NCBI GenBank assembly: GCA_032251435.1
Contig: JAVVEH010000002.1
Span: 62,001-126,000 of the forward strand
Reading direction: 5' to 3'
Length of the DNA stretch: 64,000 bases
Source of the DNA: JAVVEH01 sp032251435
GTDB taxonomy: Bacteria > Verrucomicrobiota > Lentisphaeria > Oligosphaerales > MVZH01
The position numbers and the translations under genes are program-made. Position 1 is the stretch's first letter, and the number at the start of each line of letters is the position of its first letter. This document shows positions 17,709-27,943 of the stretch, one piece after another. Below the pieces are notes generated by a model. That model was not told the origin of the DNA and did not search any database. It worked only from the letters and a program-made list of their open reading frames with translations.

Positions 17709-19408
17709 ATGAATTCTAAGCTCGCAAATACTTTGAAAATGAAAATGCCGGTTGTCTTGGTTTTGGCATTGGCGGTCACGCCGAATCTGTGGGCTGCCGC
17801 GAAAACCCAGGGTTCCGACCCCTATTACACGGAGTCTTCCTTGTTCTTCCCCAAACCCGACTCACGGGGATCAACCTGGAAGGTGCCGCACTTCGGTCCG
17901 GTGGGGATCGGCATCGATCTGGTGAATCCCAATTTCACGATGAAAATTTCGGGGATTGAAGACGGGTCGCCCGCGGCAAAAACCGGAAAACTCAAGAAGG
18001 GCCAGATCATCGAAAGTGTCAACGGACAGGGCTATAAGGGGCCAGGCCTTTGTGAATACTATCTTCGGACAGGAGACAAGAGCGTATTGCCGTTAATAAA
18101 GCAAATGACTGATGAGATCAGGGAGTATATGTTTAATGGAGGCTGGAGCGGGCGCGGCAAGGCAGGCTTTTCGTATGGACAACTCAATGCCGCGGGCGTT
18201 CACTGTGTGACATTTCTGCTTATGGCGAAATACTGCGGAGTTGATGTGGATGACTATATGCTGCAGACATCGCTACGACAATTTTTCCGTTTTTCCGGTC
18301 GCGGAACAGTTCCCTATGGCGACAGCTTCCCGGAAAACGGATACAGAGACAACGGTAAGACGGGAGGATTGGCCTTTGCCATGGCCGCGGCCGCCCTTCT
18401 GACGCCGGATGGGGAGAATTCTGTTTACGCAAAAGCGCGTGACAACTGCGCAATGAAGAGCTTTTAAAATATCTCGATCATGATGAATGGTGGTTTCAAT
18501 ACAACAGTTTCGATGCTCTGACGATGATTGCCACCAGCCCGGAGCACTGCAAGGAGGTAATGCCCAGTCTCTGCGAGGTTCTCGGCAGAACCAGGATCGC
18601 CCTGGTTCTGCTGCGCAGGGTCAGGGATCTGGAGCAGAAGATCTCAACCGCTCCAGAGGATGTCAAATCCTTTGCGGTTGAATACTTCAGAAAGGCCTTC
18701 GAAAATGTGCCCAACGAGTTTGTGGATGAGGCGACAGGTTACACCATGATCGGCGGAGCGCGGTACGCAAAGAAAAGGATCGCGGGAATCCTCGTCGACC
18801 TGCCGGAAGGTGCGGAAATTGGCCGTAAAGACCCCAAAGCGACGCTTGCCTACAAGCGGAGCGGTGATGAAAAGGACATGTACATCTATTCAGGAACGTT
18901 CTCTCCCAATGAGAAATTTGTGGGGAAATGGCTGTATCAGATTGACGTTGCACCTGATAAGTTGGACACTATTGAAGCGGAGATAAAGAAAAAAATATCA
19001 CGCATCGAAAGAGGACTGGAAGAGTTGGCTAAAAAAAGGGCTAAAAGAGCCAAAAATCCAAACGCTAAAAAGCAAAAAAAGAGTCAACGCGTTGGCGGTG
19101 CTCTTGGCAGACTAATCAGAAAGGTATATCTTACACTTAAAGATAATGGAGACGTAGGGGAAAATAAATTTCTGTTCTGGACGGATGACACGTTGATCGA
19201 CAACGGCATGGGTGAAGCCAGAAAAATGAGGCTTTACACGATCAAGGGCAAAACGTATCTTCTAGTCGAAAAAGGCGGGTTTGATGATGAGGAAATTGAT
19301 CGATCCGAAGATAGTGATGATGAATCGGGTAATGACGCGGGATCTGCCGATGAACGAGTTCCACCGGACTGGCATTGCGGGTATGAGGTCTATGAACGGG
19401 TTGAATAG
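17709..19408 (+). pseudogene. PDZ/DUF6288-like exported protein, frameshifted
   Basis: A signal peptide (MNSKLANTLKMKMPVVLVLA) starts at the ATG at 17709. It is followed by a PDZ-like module (VGIGIDLVNPNF ... KKGQIIESVNGQ) and an alpha-helical toroid-like part with YGDSFPENG. Frame 1 ends at 18467. The next frame continues the same protein (NEELLKYLDHDEWWFQYNSF, then RTRIALVLLRRVRDLEQK) from about 18446 to 19408, so a single indel near 18440-18452 splits it. The junction after VNGQGYKGP also looks shorter than I expect for this family. The tail has a Lys-rich stretch near 19020-19090. It may be a true pseudogene or a sequencing error; function is unknown. Confidence 0.65.
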
Positions 19409-19446
19409 AAAGCGTGTCAACTGAAGCGTGATTGAGATCAAGTCCT

Positions 19447-19570
19447 GATTAAAAGTTGACACGCCGAATAATGACTATTGAACACGGATATCAGATTGGC
19501 GGACGTGGATCAGTTCACGCGTGTCGGTGTACCGGATTTATCCGGAAAAAGGGTGATTCAACCACCCTCA
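19447..19570 (+). repeat. Hairpin element, copy 1 (related to 31926-32050)
   Basis: About 125 bp similar to 31926-32050, from GATTAAA..GACACGCC through GTGTACCGG to CACCCTC. The central hairpin is CCGGAT-TT-ATCCGG (19532-19545). The first hairpin base lies 78 nt before the ATG at 19610. Confidence 0.7.
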
Positions 19571-19609
19571 AGAAAAAATCCTCAGATAAGTGTTATTTTT
19601 ATTACAACC

Positions 19610-21985
19610 ATGAGCCGAGCCCTCGCCTACAAACTTGCAGGAGCAATCGCTATGACAGCAGCAATGACCGCCGGAGCCACCAACCAAGCAAGCCCCCTTC
19701 AGATTAGCGGCGTATATCCGCATCTTTGTACATACACCGTCGAATCCGGTGAAACCGCCAAGTTGAACGAGTGCGGGATTGGGGCGCTTGTGCCCTGGGC
19801 AGGCAAGCTGTGGATGATCACCTACGGCGCGCACCACCCCGAGGGCAGCACCCACAAACTGTATTCAATCGATGATAATCTCACGATGACGATTCATCCC
19901 GAGAGTGTGGGCGGAACGCCGGCCGGGCGCATGATTCACCAGGAGTCGAATCAGCTCATCCTCGGCCATTACCTGGTCGATTCAGATGGCAATGTGCGCA
20001 CAATCTCCCCCAAAACCATGCCGGCGCGGGTGACGGCGATCGCCCGGCACTTGACCGATCCGGCAAACAAAGTCTACGTCGTGGACATGGAGGGGATGAT
20101 CTACGAAGCCGATGTTCATACCCTGGAGGTCAAGAAGCTGTTTCACAAGCCCGTTCCAGGCTGGCACGGTAAAGGCGCCTACACCTCGCAGGGCAGACTC
20201 GTGGTATCGAACAACGGGGAGCTCCCGGTGGGTGGCGGCTACGGCGATCACCTGCTGGTTGAAGACCTGCCGGAGAGTTTGGAGAATGCCGGTGTGCTGG
20301 CCCAGTGGGACGGCACGGCCTGGGAGATGGTCGAACGGCGCCAATTCACAGATGTCACGGGGCCGGCCGGCATTGATGCTGTGCCGGATGATCAGGGCCC
20401 GCTCTGGTCGATTGGCTGGGACCGCCGTTCCCTGCGGCTGAAAATACTTGATAACGGTGTTTGGCACACCTTCCTCCTGCCCAAGGCGGCGCATAACAAC
20501 GATCCCCGGCACGGCTGGTTCACCGAATGGCCGCGCATCCGCGAGATTGGCGAGCACGGCATGATGATGGACATGCACGGGATGTTCTACCAGTTTCCCA
20601 AAACCTTCGCGGCCGGCGACACCGCCGGGATTGCTCCGATCAGCAGCCACCTCCGCTACATTCCGGACTTCTGCCTCTGGAACGGGCACCTGGTCATTGC
20701 CACGGATGAAGCATCAATCATGGGGCACAAGCATTGCGGCCAACCGCAGAGCAATCTGTGGATTGGCACATTTGATGAATTGAAGAAATGGGGCCCGGCC
20801 AGCGGCTATGGCGGGCCGTGGGTCAAGGACAACGTCAAGGGCGGCGCGCCCTCCGATCCATTCCTGATTGCGGGCTTTGACCGCCGCGTCTTGCACCTTT
20901 CCGCCTCGCCTCAAGCGACATTCACCATCGAGATCGATCCGGAGGGCCGCGACGACTGGCAGGAACATGGCGCTTTCGAAGTCGGCGACTATGCCGTCGT
21001 GACGCTTCCCGGCAGCCTCAAGGCCGAATGGATCCGCATGACAGCGGACAAGGATTGTGAAGCGACCGCCTATTTCCATGGCACAGCGGCGACATACCCG
21101 GAGTCCAACACAAGGTTGTTCGCAGGCCTGGCCGAGGGCAGTGGCGAGGGGCAGGGCGGGCTGCTGTATCCGGCGCAAAAAAGCCGCAATCTTCAGCTCA
21201 TCGCGCCAGACGGCCAGCCGTGCCACGACGTGACCCGCGATTTTCAGTTCCGGCCGACCAAGCGTGATGCCGGCCTCGAAAAGATGCTGGCTGTCGAGCC
21301 CGAATTTGAGATCGATGCCGCATCCGTCATTGTCCGCAGCCGAGACAACCGGTTTCGCTTGCCGAAAGGCGATGCCGCCTATGACCAGCCGTTCGCCTTT
21401 GGCTGGCCGCGGGCGGCGCGCGAAGTGGAGTCCGAGCGCAACCTGGCGAACATCCACGGCAGCTTCTACGAGATCCCGCGTTCCGGCTTCAAAGCGTTGC
21501 CGGACTGGGAGCGGATGCGCCCGGTGGCCAGTCATAGCAAACAGATCCATGACTTCTGCACGTGGCAGGGACTACTGGTGCTCACGGGAGTCGCGCCCAA
21601 GGCCGAGGAGGATGGTCACGTCTTTCGTAGCGACGATGGCGTCGCCGTGTGGTGTGGCGCGGTTGATGACCTGTGGCAGCTCGGAAAACCGGTCGGAAGG
21701 GGCGGCCCCTGGAAAGACACAGCGGTCAAGGCGGCCGTGCCGTCCGACCCGTATCTTATGACTGGCTATGACCGCAAGACGCTTGAATTGCGTGCCGACA
21801 AAGATGTGACAATCACGCTGGAAGTCAATGTCGACCACCAGTCCGGCTGGCATCGCTACAAGACCTTCGCGCTCAAAGCGGGACAGACAGAAACCTACCG
21901 CTTTCCCCCGGAATACAGTGCCCACTGGATCCGCTTCATATCCGATACAGATTGCACAGCCACGGCCTGGTTGACTTATGAATAG
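19610..21985 (+). CDS. Large exported protein of unknown function with internal duplication
   Basis: The protein has 791 residues when started at the ATG at 19610 (MSRALAYKLAGAIAMTA), which gives a signal peptide; the open frame extends 44 codons upstream through a repeat element. I recognise no named domain. The first half looks like a beta-propeller (repeated W, GR and DG turns, with YVVDMEG and VVSNNGELP). Two regions resemble each other: GGPWVKDNVKGGAPSDPF near residue 405 and GGPWKDTAVKAAVPSDPY near 700. Each is followed by a beta-sandwich ending in WIRM or WIRF and a D..C.AT.. motif. It may bind or cleave a polysaccharide, judging only from its sulfatase neighbours. No good Shine-Dalgarno is visible. 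Confidence 0.7.
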   Translation: MSRALAYKLAGAIAMTAAMTAGATNQASPLQISGVYPHLCTYTVESGETAKLNECGIGALVPWAGKLWMITYGAHHPEGSTHKLYSIDDNLTMTIHPESVGGTPAGRMIHQESNQLILGHYLVDSDGNVRTISPKTMPARVTAIARHLTDPANKVYVVDMEGMIYEADVHTLEVKKLFHKPVPGWHGKGAYTSQGRLVVSNNGELPVGGGYGDHLLVEDLPESLENAGVLAQWDGTAWEMVERRQFTDVTGPAGIDAVPDDQGPLWSIGWDRRSLRLKILDNGVWHTFLLPKAAHNNDPRHGWFTEWPRIREIGEHGMMMDMHGMFYQFPKTFAAGDTAGIAPISSHLRYIPDFCLWNGHLVIATDEASIMGHKHCGQPQSNLWIGTFDELKKWGPASGYGGPWVKDNVKGGAPSDPFLIAGFDRRVLHLSASPQATFTIEIDPEGRDDWQEHGAFEVGDYAVVTLPGSLKAEWIRMTADKDCEATAYFHGTAATYPESNTRLFAGLAEGSGEGQGGLLYPAQKSRNLQLIAPDGQPCHDVTRDFQFRPTKRDAGLEKMLAVEPEFEIDAASVIVRSRDNRFRLPKGDAAYDQPFAFGWPRAAREVESERNLANIHGSFYEIPRSGFKALPDWERMRPVASHSKQIHDFCTWQGLLVLTGVAPKAEEDGHVFRSDDGVAVWCGAVDDLWQLGKPVGRGGPWKDTAVKAAVPSDPYLMTGYDRKTLELRADKDVTITLEVNVDHQSGWHRYKTFALKAGQTETYRFPPEYSAHWIRFISDTDCTATAWLTYE

Positions 21986-21994
21986 GCTGGAGGT

Positions 21995-22236
21995 AACTAC
22001 TCAGGTATCTCCCACTGCCTGTCCCTGATAATGCCGAAATACCCAAACGCCCAAAAACCCAAGCAAGCCCGAATGACGAACTCCAAACACCGAATTCCAC
22101 TATTCTCCGATCCATGTCCGCCGAGTGGCAGGGAAACTCTTTTCGGCATTGGACATTTGGGAATTAGGAATTCTTTGGGTCTTTGGGTCTTTCGTCATTT
22201 TATGGCAACTACTAATGTCCCACTGCCTGTCACTGA
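21995..22236. repeat. Direct repeats flanking an inverted low-complexity block
   Basis: AACTACT..TCCCACTGCCTGTC.CTGAT occurs at 21995-22029 and 22207-22236. Between them AATGCCGAAA (22030-22039) faces TTTCGGCATT (22141-22150), and AATGACGAA faces TTCGTCATT (22191-22199). Arrays of CCCAAA and TTTGGGTC also oppose each other. No gene is recognised in this gap. Confidence 0.75.
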
Positions 22237-22269
22237 TTCCCACCTGAGTCGTTACGATTGGAGTCGCAG

Positions 22270-23751
22270 ATGCTCGGCTTAAACAAGCAAAACGTTCTCG
22301 TGTCAACGGCGATGGCGGCGGCAGTGTCCGGATTTGCCCAGCTGGACGAGCCCAGACAGCCCAATTTCCTAGTCTTCGTTGTCGATGATCTTGGCTATAT
22401 GGATATTGGTGCGAACAACCCGAACTGCTTCTACGACACACCCAATATTGATCGACTGGCTCAGTCGGGCATGCGGTTCACCGATGGCTATGCGGCAAAT
22501 CCGGTCTGCTCACCAACCCGCTACAGCCTGATGACCGGCAAATATCCTTCCCGACCCGATGCGACAAATTATTTTTCCGGCAAACGCAGTGGCCAGTTCA
22601 ATCCGGCACCGCTCAATGACAGAATGCCTGTGGAGGAGGTGACAGTAGCGGAACTTCTGAAGCATAAGGACTATGCAACGTTCTTCGCAGGAAAATGGCA
22701 TCTGGGACCGGATGAGACGTATTATCCGCAAAATCAGGGGTTTGACGTCAACATGGGCGGACACCGTGCGGGCGGTCCCGGAAAACACTATTTTGCCCCG
22801 TTTGATAACCCGCAGCTGCAGCCGGACAGTCCTCCCGGCGATCATCTCCCGGCCCGGCTCGCCAGGGAGACGGCAACTTTCATTGCCAAGAATAAAGACA
22901 GGCCCTTTCTCGCCTATCTGTCGTTCTACTCGGTCCATACACCCTTGATGGGGCGTCCCGACCTGATTGAGAAGTATAAGGCCAAAGCTGAGAAGATCGC
23001 GGGCGAGGAGTTTGCCGACGAGGAGCAGAATCTGCCGACAAATAAGGCGCGAAAGGTGCGAATCCTACAGAAACATGCGGTGTATGCCGCCATGGTTGAA
23101 GCCATGGACGAAGCCGTCGGGGTGGTGCTCAAACAGCTTGAAGAGTCGGGATTGGCCGACAACACAGTCGTGATCTTTACCTCCGACAATGGGGGGCTCT
23201 CGACATCCGAGGGGTCACCGACCAGCAACCTGCCGCTGCGCGGCGGCAAGGGGTGGATCTACGAGGGAGGCATTCGCGAACCCTGGCTGGTCCGCTATCC
23301 GGGGGTCACCAGCCCCGGGTCAGTCTCTCATCAGCCGATCTGCTCCATTGACCTTTTCCCCACCATTGCCGCCGCAGCCGGCATACCTATAGACCATGTG
23401 ACTGACGGCATGGATTTCACACTCGCTCTGCGCGGTGAAGTCTTGCCGGCCCGCCCGTTGTTCTGGCATTATCCCCACTATTCAAACCAGGGAGGATTCC
23501 CCGGCGGAGCCATTCGGGTTGGGAATTATAAATTGCTCGAACGGTACGAGGATGGCAGGGTGCACCTGTATAACCTCGAAAAGGACATCGGAGAGCAGAA
23601 TGACCTCGCGGAAAAGATGCCGGAGCAGGTCCAGGCCATGCGACAGCAGCTGCACAACTGGTACAAAATCGTCGATGCCAAGTTCCTGCAGGAGAAAAAC
23701 GGTCGCATCCCATGGCGTCCCGGAAATGTCGCGGCAGGGAGCTTGAAGTGA
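22270..23751 (+). CDS. Exported sulfatase, Cys-type
   Basis: The protein has 493 residues. The ATG at 22270 has GGAG 6 nt upstream and gives a signal peptide ending near SGFA; a TTG four codons earlier is less likely. Sulfatase motifs: VVDDLGYMD metal site, Cys80 in CSPTR, GKWHLG and SDNGG. It resembles the arylsulfatase A-like proteins that are numerous in PVC genomes. It precedes the propeller gene by 92 bp. Substrate unknown. Confidence 0.92.
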   Translation: MLGLNKQNVLVSTAMAAAVSGFAQLDEPRQPNFLVFVVDDLGYMDIGANNPNCFYDTPNIDRLAQSGMRFTDGYAANPVCSPTRYSLMTGKYPSRPDATNYFSGKRSGQFNPAPLNDRMPVEEVTVAELLKHKDYATFFAGKWHLGPDETYYPQNQGFDVNMGGHRAGGPGKHYFAPFDNPQLQPDSPPGDHLPARLARETATFIAKNKDRPFLAYLSFYSVHTPLMGRPDLIEKYKAKAEKIAGEEFADEEQNLPTNKARKVRILQKHAVYAAMVEAMDEAVGVVLKQLEESGLADNTVVIFTSDNGGLSTSEGSPTSNLPLRGGKGWIYEGGIREPWLVRYPGVTSPGSVSHQPICSIDLFPTIAAAAGIPIDHVTDGMDFTLALRGEVLPARPLFWHYPHYSNQGGFPGGAIRVGNYKLLERYEDGRVHLYNLEKDIGEQNDLAEKMPEQVQAMRQQLHNWYKIVDAKFLQEKNGRIPWRPGNVAAGSLK

Positions 23752-23843
23752 CATTCAGTCAGTCAGGGCTCAGTCTTGTCGCGTTAGTCTGCCGGACACA
23801 CCTATCCGCGGGAAACAACCGTAGAGCCTAAGAAGACCCCAAG

Positions 23844-25109
23844 ATGAAGATACACGACAGCTTTCCCAGATATCGGGACTTTGCTCCCAAAGTTCCCGTG
23901 TGGTGCGTCACACCGACACGCCCGGGGTGTATTCACCGGTTCTTCGACACGTCTCCGATCAGCCCGTCCGGACGCTATCTGGCCGTGTTTCAGCTCCCGT
24001 TTGAGAATCGTCAGCCGCAGCCGGGTGAAACAGGCAATGTCCGCATCGTCGATCTGGCAACCGGCGAAGATCATGTCGTCGCCGAGACGGCCGGCTGGGA
24101 GCCGCAGATGGGGGCCAATATCAATTGGGGAGGTTCCGACCACGACTTGTTTTTTAATGACGTTGATACGGAAACCTGGCAGCCCTTTGCCTGGAAACTT
24201 GATCCGTTGAGCGGCAAACGCCAGCGCCTGGAAGGTGCCGTATACCACGCCTCCGCCGATGGCCGATGGTTGATATCGGCCAATATGACAACCATGAGGA
24301 GAACCCAGCCGGGATACGGTGTCTGCATTCCTCCCGAAAAGATGCGGCGCAACATCGGCCCGGCTGAGGATGACGGCTTCTACCTGACCGACACAACCAC
24401 GGGAAAGACACGGCTGCTTGTCTCAATCGCGGATCTGCTAAGCCAGGCCGATCCTCCGGTTCTGATTGACGATCCGCGGCACCAGGAGATCTACGGGTTT
24501 CACAGCAAGTTCAATCCGCAAAGCGATCGCCTCATGGTGAGCCTGCGATGGTTTCCCGCAACCGACGAACCGCGCTGGAACATGTTCAAGATTGACCATT
24601 CCGCGGTGCGCTTCGCCTGGGTGACAATGGGACTTGACGGAGGCCCGAAACACTGTGCTGTGGGGCCCGAGCAATGGGAAAAAGGGGGACACCACGCCAC
24701 CTGGTTTCCGGACGGCAGCCGCATATCGATGAATCTCAATATAGATCGGGATATCCTGCGCTTTGTACAGGTCAACGCGGATGGCAGTGGCTTGCGCAAG
24801 ATGCTGAACGAAATCCCGGGATCAGGGCATCCCACTGTCCACCCGAACGGCACACACCTGCTGACCGATACGTACACCAGCGAGAAGACGGCGTTCGGCG
24901 ACGGCACGATCCCATTGCGCTGGATCGATCTCAAAAGCGGACAGGAAGAAACGATTGCGCGCGTCAACACCCGCCAATCATGCGAAGACAGTGTCATGCG
25001 GGTGGATGCCCATCCCGCCTGGGATCGAACCTGGCGTTACGTCACCTTTAATGCCTTCGTCAACGGAACACGCCGAGTCTTTCTGGCGGACATGAAAGAA
25101 TTGATATGA
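23844..25109 (+). CDS. TolB/oligogalacturonate-lyase-like beta-propeller protein
   Basis: The protein has 421 residues without a signal peptide. Repeated blades of the PD40/TolB type are visible: SPSGRYLAVFQLP near 40, SADGRWLISANM near 138, NPQSDRLMVSLRW near 230, FPDGSRISMNL near 290 and HPNGTHLLTDTY near 332. Conserved His residues in RHQEIYGFHSKF and EKGGHHATW resemble the metal-binding His of oligogalacturonate lyases (PL22). A cytoplasmic enzyme acting on unsaturated or sulfated oligosaccharides is plausible, but a non-catalytic propeller cannot be excluded. Confidence 0.72.
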   Translation: MKIHDSFPRYRDFAPKVPVWCVTPTRPGCIHRFFDTSPISPSGRYLAVFQLPFENRQPQPGETGNVRIVDLATGEDHVVAETAGWEPQMGANINWGGSDHDLFFNDVDTETWQPFAWKLDPLSGKRQRLEGAVYHASADGRWLISANMTTMRRTQPGYGVCIPPEKMRRNIGPAEDDGFYLTDTTTGKTRLLVSIADLLSQADPPVLIDDPRHQEIYGFHSKFNPQSDRLMVSLRWFPATDEPRWNMFKIDHSAVRFAWVTMGLDGGPKHCAVGPEQWEKGGHHATWFPDGSRISMNLNIDRDILRFVQVNADGSGLRKMLNEIPGSGHPTVHPNGTHLLTDTYTSEKTAFGDGTIPLRWIDLKSGQEETIARVNTRQSCEDSVMRVDAHPAWDRTWRYVTFNAFVNGTRRVFLADMKELI

Positions 25110-25250
25110 GAGCCAGCGCCGTGGAACTGGAGCGACCAACGGGACGGCAACCTCACCTCGTCGGTTTGCCATTTTGTTCATAATCAATTCGGGTCAGGCG
25201 CTATTCCGTCTGAACGGTGAGGCGAACCTTCGCCAGACAAGCTAAGGTAT

Positions 25251-26672
25251 ATGATGAAAGTCGACACTCTGAAATTAACTGGACTGATATTTCTCTGCGT
25301 TACGGCGACAACGCGCGGAGGTGAGGAGAAGAAAAGCATGGCAACGACTGTTGAACGAATTGATGGATATCGGGGGATTTGGTTTGACTTGGGGCAAAAA
25401 TCCGAATTCGGGTCGAAGTATTCCGGAGGTCTGGGCACCTATACGGCGAAACATCATCCGCTGGCGGTTTACGCGCCGGCCGTTGAGAAAACCTTCTTTG
25501 TCTACGGGGGGACAACAGAAAAGGACGAGCGGCATCTGCTCGCCATGGCCGCCTACTACGATCATCAAACAGGTCAGGTGCCGAAACCTGTCGTCGTCCA
25601 CGACAAGCGGGACGTGGATGATCCGCACGACAATCCGAGTATTCAGATTGATGGCAAGGGATACCTGTGGGTCTATGTCAGCGGGCGTGGACACAAAAGG
25701 CCGGGCCATGTCTACCGCTCAGGCGAACCCTACGACATCGAATCGTTTAGACACGTCTCGGAACGTGAATTCACCTACCCCCAGCCCTGGTGGATTGAAA
25801 AGCGGGGCTTCCTCTTTCTGTTTACCAAGTATACCGGGGTGCGCGAACTCTACTGGAGCGTGAGTGATGCCGAGGGCGGAAACTGGACGCAAGACCGTAA
25901 ACTGGCCGGCATGGGCGGGCATTATCAGGTCAGCAATGAAAAGGATGGCAAGGTGATCACGGCCTTCAACATGCACCCGAAAGGCAATGTAGACCAACGG
26001 ACCAACCTGTATTTTGTTCAGACCGATGACGGGGGAAAGACCTGGCATACCGCTGCTGGGGAGATTGTTGAGACACCGTTGACCAATCCGGACTGCCCCG
26101 CGCTGGTACGCGACTATCGCTCCGAGAAGCGGCTGGTGTACATGAAGGATATTGGGTTCGATGGTAAAGGCAACCCCGTGATCCTCTACCTGACCAGTGG
26201 CAGCCATCAACCGGGCCCTAAGGGCGCGCCGCGCACATGGACCATCGCCCACTGGACCGCCGGCGACTGGGCATTCCGTGAAATCACAACCTCGACACAC
26301 AACTACGATATGGGGTCTCTCTATATGGAGCCGGATGGGACCTGGCGAGTGATTGGCCCGACGGAACCCGGCCCTCGGAAACACGGCACCGGCGGGGAAA
26401 TCGCCGTCTGGTGCAGCCAGGATGAAGGCAAGACATGGAAGAAAACCCGCGAGGTGACGCAGAACAGCCCGCTCAACCATGGCTACGTGCGGCGGCCGCG
26501 CAATGCGCATCCCGACTTCTACGGATTCTGGGCCGATGGCGACCCGGATACCATCTCTGAATCCCGGTTGTATTTTACCAATCAGGCAGGCACACAGATA
26601 TGGTGCCTGCCGTATGACATGGAAGACGATGTTGCCGTCCCCGTGACGCTTGAACCTGGACTTCCAGAGTAA
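25251..26672 (+). CDS. Exported BNR_4-type seven-bladed propeller, possible polysaccharide lyase
   Basis: The protein has 473 residues with a signal peptide (MMKVDTLKLTGLIFLCVTA). It matches the BNR_4 group: ERIDGYRGIWFDLG near 36, GGLGTYTAKHHPLAVY near 60, then HDNPSIQIDGKGYLWVYVSGRG and repeated DDGGKTW and DEGKTW blade turns. Proteins of this fold include ulvan lyases (PL24/PL25) and sialidase-like enzymes. AAGG precedes the double ATG start. The stop codon is immediately followed by the remnant of a sulfatase with no spacer, suggesting a deletion junction at about 26672. Confidence 0.8.
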   Translation: MMKVDTLKLTGLIFLCVTATTRGGEEKKSMATTVERIDGYRGIWFDLGQKSEFGSKYSGGLGTYTAKHHPLAVYAPAVEKTFFVYGGTTEKDERHLLAMAAYYDHQTGQVPKPVVVHDKRDVDDPHDNPSIQIDGKGYLWVYVSGRGHKRPGHVYRSGEPYDIESFRHVSEREFTYPQPWWIEKRGFLFLFTKYTGVRELYWSVSDAEGGNWTQDRKLAGMGGHYQVSNEKDGKVITAFNMHPKGNVDQRTNLYFVQTDDGGKTWHTAAGEIVETPLTNPDCPALVRDYRSEKRLVYMKDIGFDGKGNPVILYLTSGSHQPGPKGAPRTWTIAHWTAGDWAFREITTSTHNYDMGSLYMEPDGTWRVIGPTEPGPRKHGTGGEIAVWCSQDEGKTWKKTREVTQNSPLNHGYVRRPRNAHPDFYGFWADGDPDTISESRLYFTNQAGTQIWCLPYDMEDDVAVPVTLEPGLPE

Positions 26673-27647
26673 TGGCACAACAACAGTTGGGTCGCGACGC
26701 GAGGCATTCATTTTCTTGAGAACCGGGATCAAGGCCGTCCCTTCTTCCTGAACGTGTCGTTCCATCGCCCCCATGCTCCGCTGGATCCGCCCAAGCAGTA
26801 CCGTGCCATGTACAAGGATGAACCGATCCCTCCGGTTCCGGTCGGCGACTGGGCGGCGCGGCATGACATTCCCGTTGACGATCCAAATGCCTGGCACGGC
26901 CGGCTTTCGCCTGAACAGCTAGCAGACGCTCGCCGATCTTACTACGCGCTGATTACGCACATCGACACCCAGATCGGACGATTCCGGCAAGCGCTTGAAG
27001 GAATGAACATCGGGCCCACCTGGTTCCTTTTCACCTCGGATCACGGCGAGATGCTCGGGGATCACAATCTGTTCCGGAAGACTTATGCGTATGAGGGCTC
27101 GGCGGGGATCCCGATGATTATTACGCCCCCGGAAGTTCCCGGACGGCGGAACTCGGCGGCTCCGGTCTCCCAGATTGACATTATGCCGACGCTCCTGGAG
27201 GCCGCCGGTTTGAACATCCCCGAAAGTGTGGAAGGCCGCAGTATGCTGCCGCTCCTTGACAATTCGCCGGCCGAAGCCGGGTGGCGGGACTATGTTCACG
27301 GCGAGCACTCGCCTTGCTACGACAAAAACACGGGCATGCAGTTTCTGACCGACGGCAGGGAAAAGTACATCTGGTACACGCTCACGGGTGAGGAGCAGCT
27401 TTTCGATCTTGCTGGTGATCCCGATGAACTTCACAACCTTGCCGACGAGCCGGCTTGTGAGGACAGGCTTCTCCTCTGGCGCTCGCGCATGGTATCGGAA
27501 CTGGCCGGGCGCGCCGGGGACGGATTGTCTGACGGAAACCAATTGATCTCCGGAATCGCATTGTCCGCAGTGAGAGATTTCTTGCTTGAATGGGGTCGTC
27601 AACGGAACCTGCCGGGTCTTTCTGGAAGACCTGAAATAACTCATTGA
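26673..27647 (+). pseudogene. Sulfatase lacking its N-terminal catalytic half
   Basis: Directly after the previous stop codon the frame reads WHNNSWVATRGIHFLEN, then RPFFLNVSFHRPHAPLDPP, TSDHGEMLGDHNLFRK and the typical C-terminal subdomain (QLFDLAGDPDELHNL). The segment with the first metal ligands and the CxPxR formylglycine motif is absent. About 110-150 residues are missing compared with intact sulfatases. An internal GTG at 26754 could start translation but the product would be inactive. This looks like the right side of a deletion. Confidence 0.85.
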
Positions 27648-27654
27648 GATCCAA

Positions 27655-27926
27655 ATGATTATCGAAAAGCCTGACACTTTCCGAGCTCTCAGAACACTTG
27701 CCATGGAGTCCGTACTGTATGGCCATCCCGAGCGCATCATGCCCTTCCGCGTGCGCGGCTTCCGGCTTGTGGACGAGCGCGGCGACATCCTCCATGAAAC
27801 CACCGACAACCATCAGGGGCATGTCCGCATGGATCTGTCGGCACCCTGCGAGACCGCAAGCTCAGGCTGGAAATAACCGCCACGCATGGCTGCTCGGCAG
27901 TCGTATCCCGCATCCGCGTTTATTGA
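27655..27926 (+). pseudogene. C-terminal remnant, probably FAD-dependent oxidoreductase
   Basis: The frame from ATG 27655 encodes MIIEKPDTFRALRTLAMESV and DNHQGHVRMDLSAP, then ends at 27876. In another frame the sequence continues KLRLEITATHGCSAVV and ends RIRVY-stop at 27926. Together they resemble the last about 90 residues of large FAD-dependent oxidoreductases common in PVC genomes, with a frameshift near 27850. No FAD-binding part is present. Confidence 0.45.
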
Positions 27927-27943
27927 GAACGGAGCAACCTGTC

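Noticed and set aside
25719..26897. 392-codon minus-strand frame
   Set aside because: Opposite the BNR_4 propeller and sulfatase remnant; no recognisable protein.
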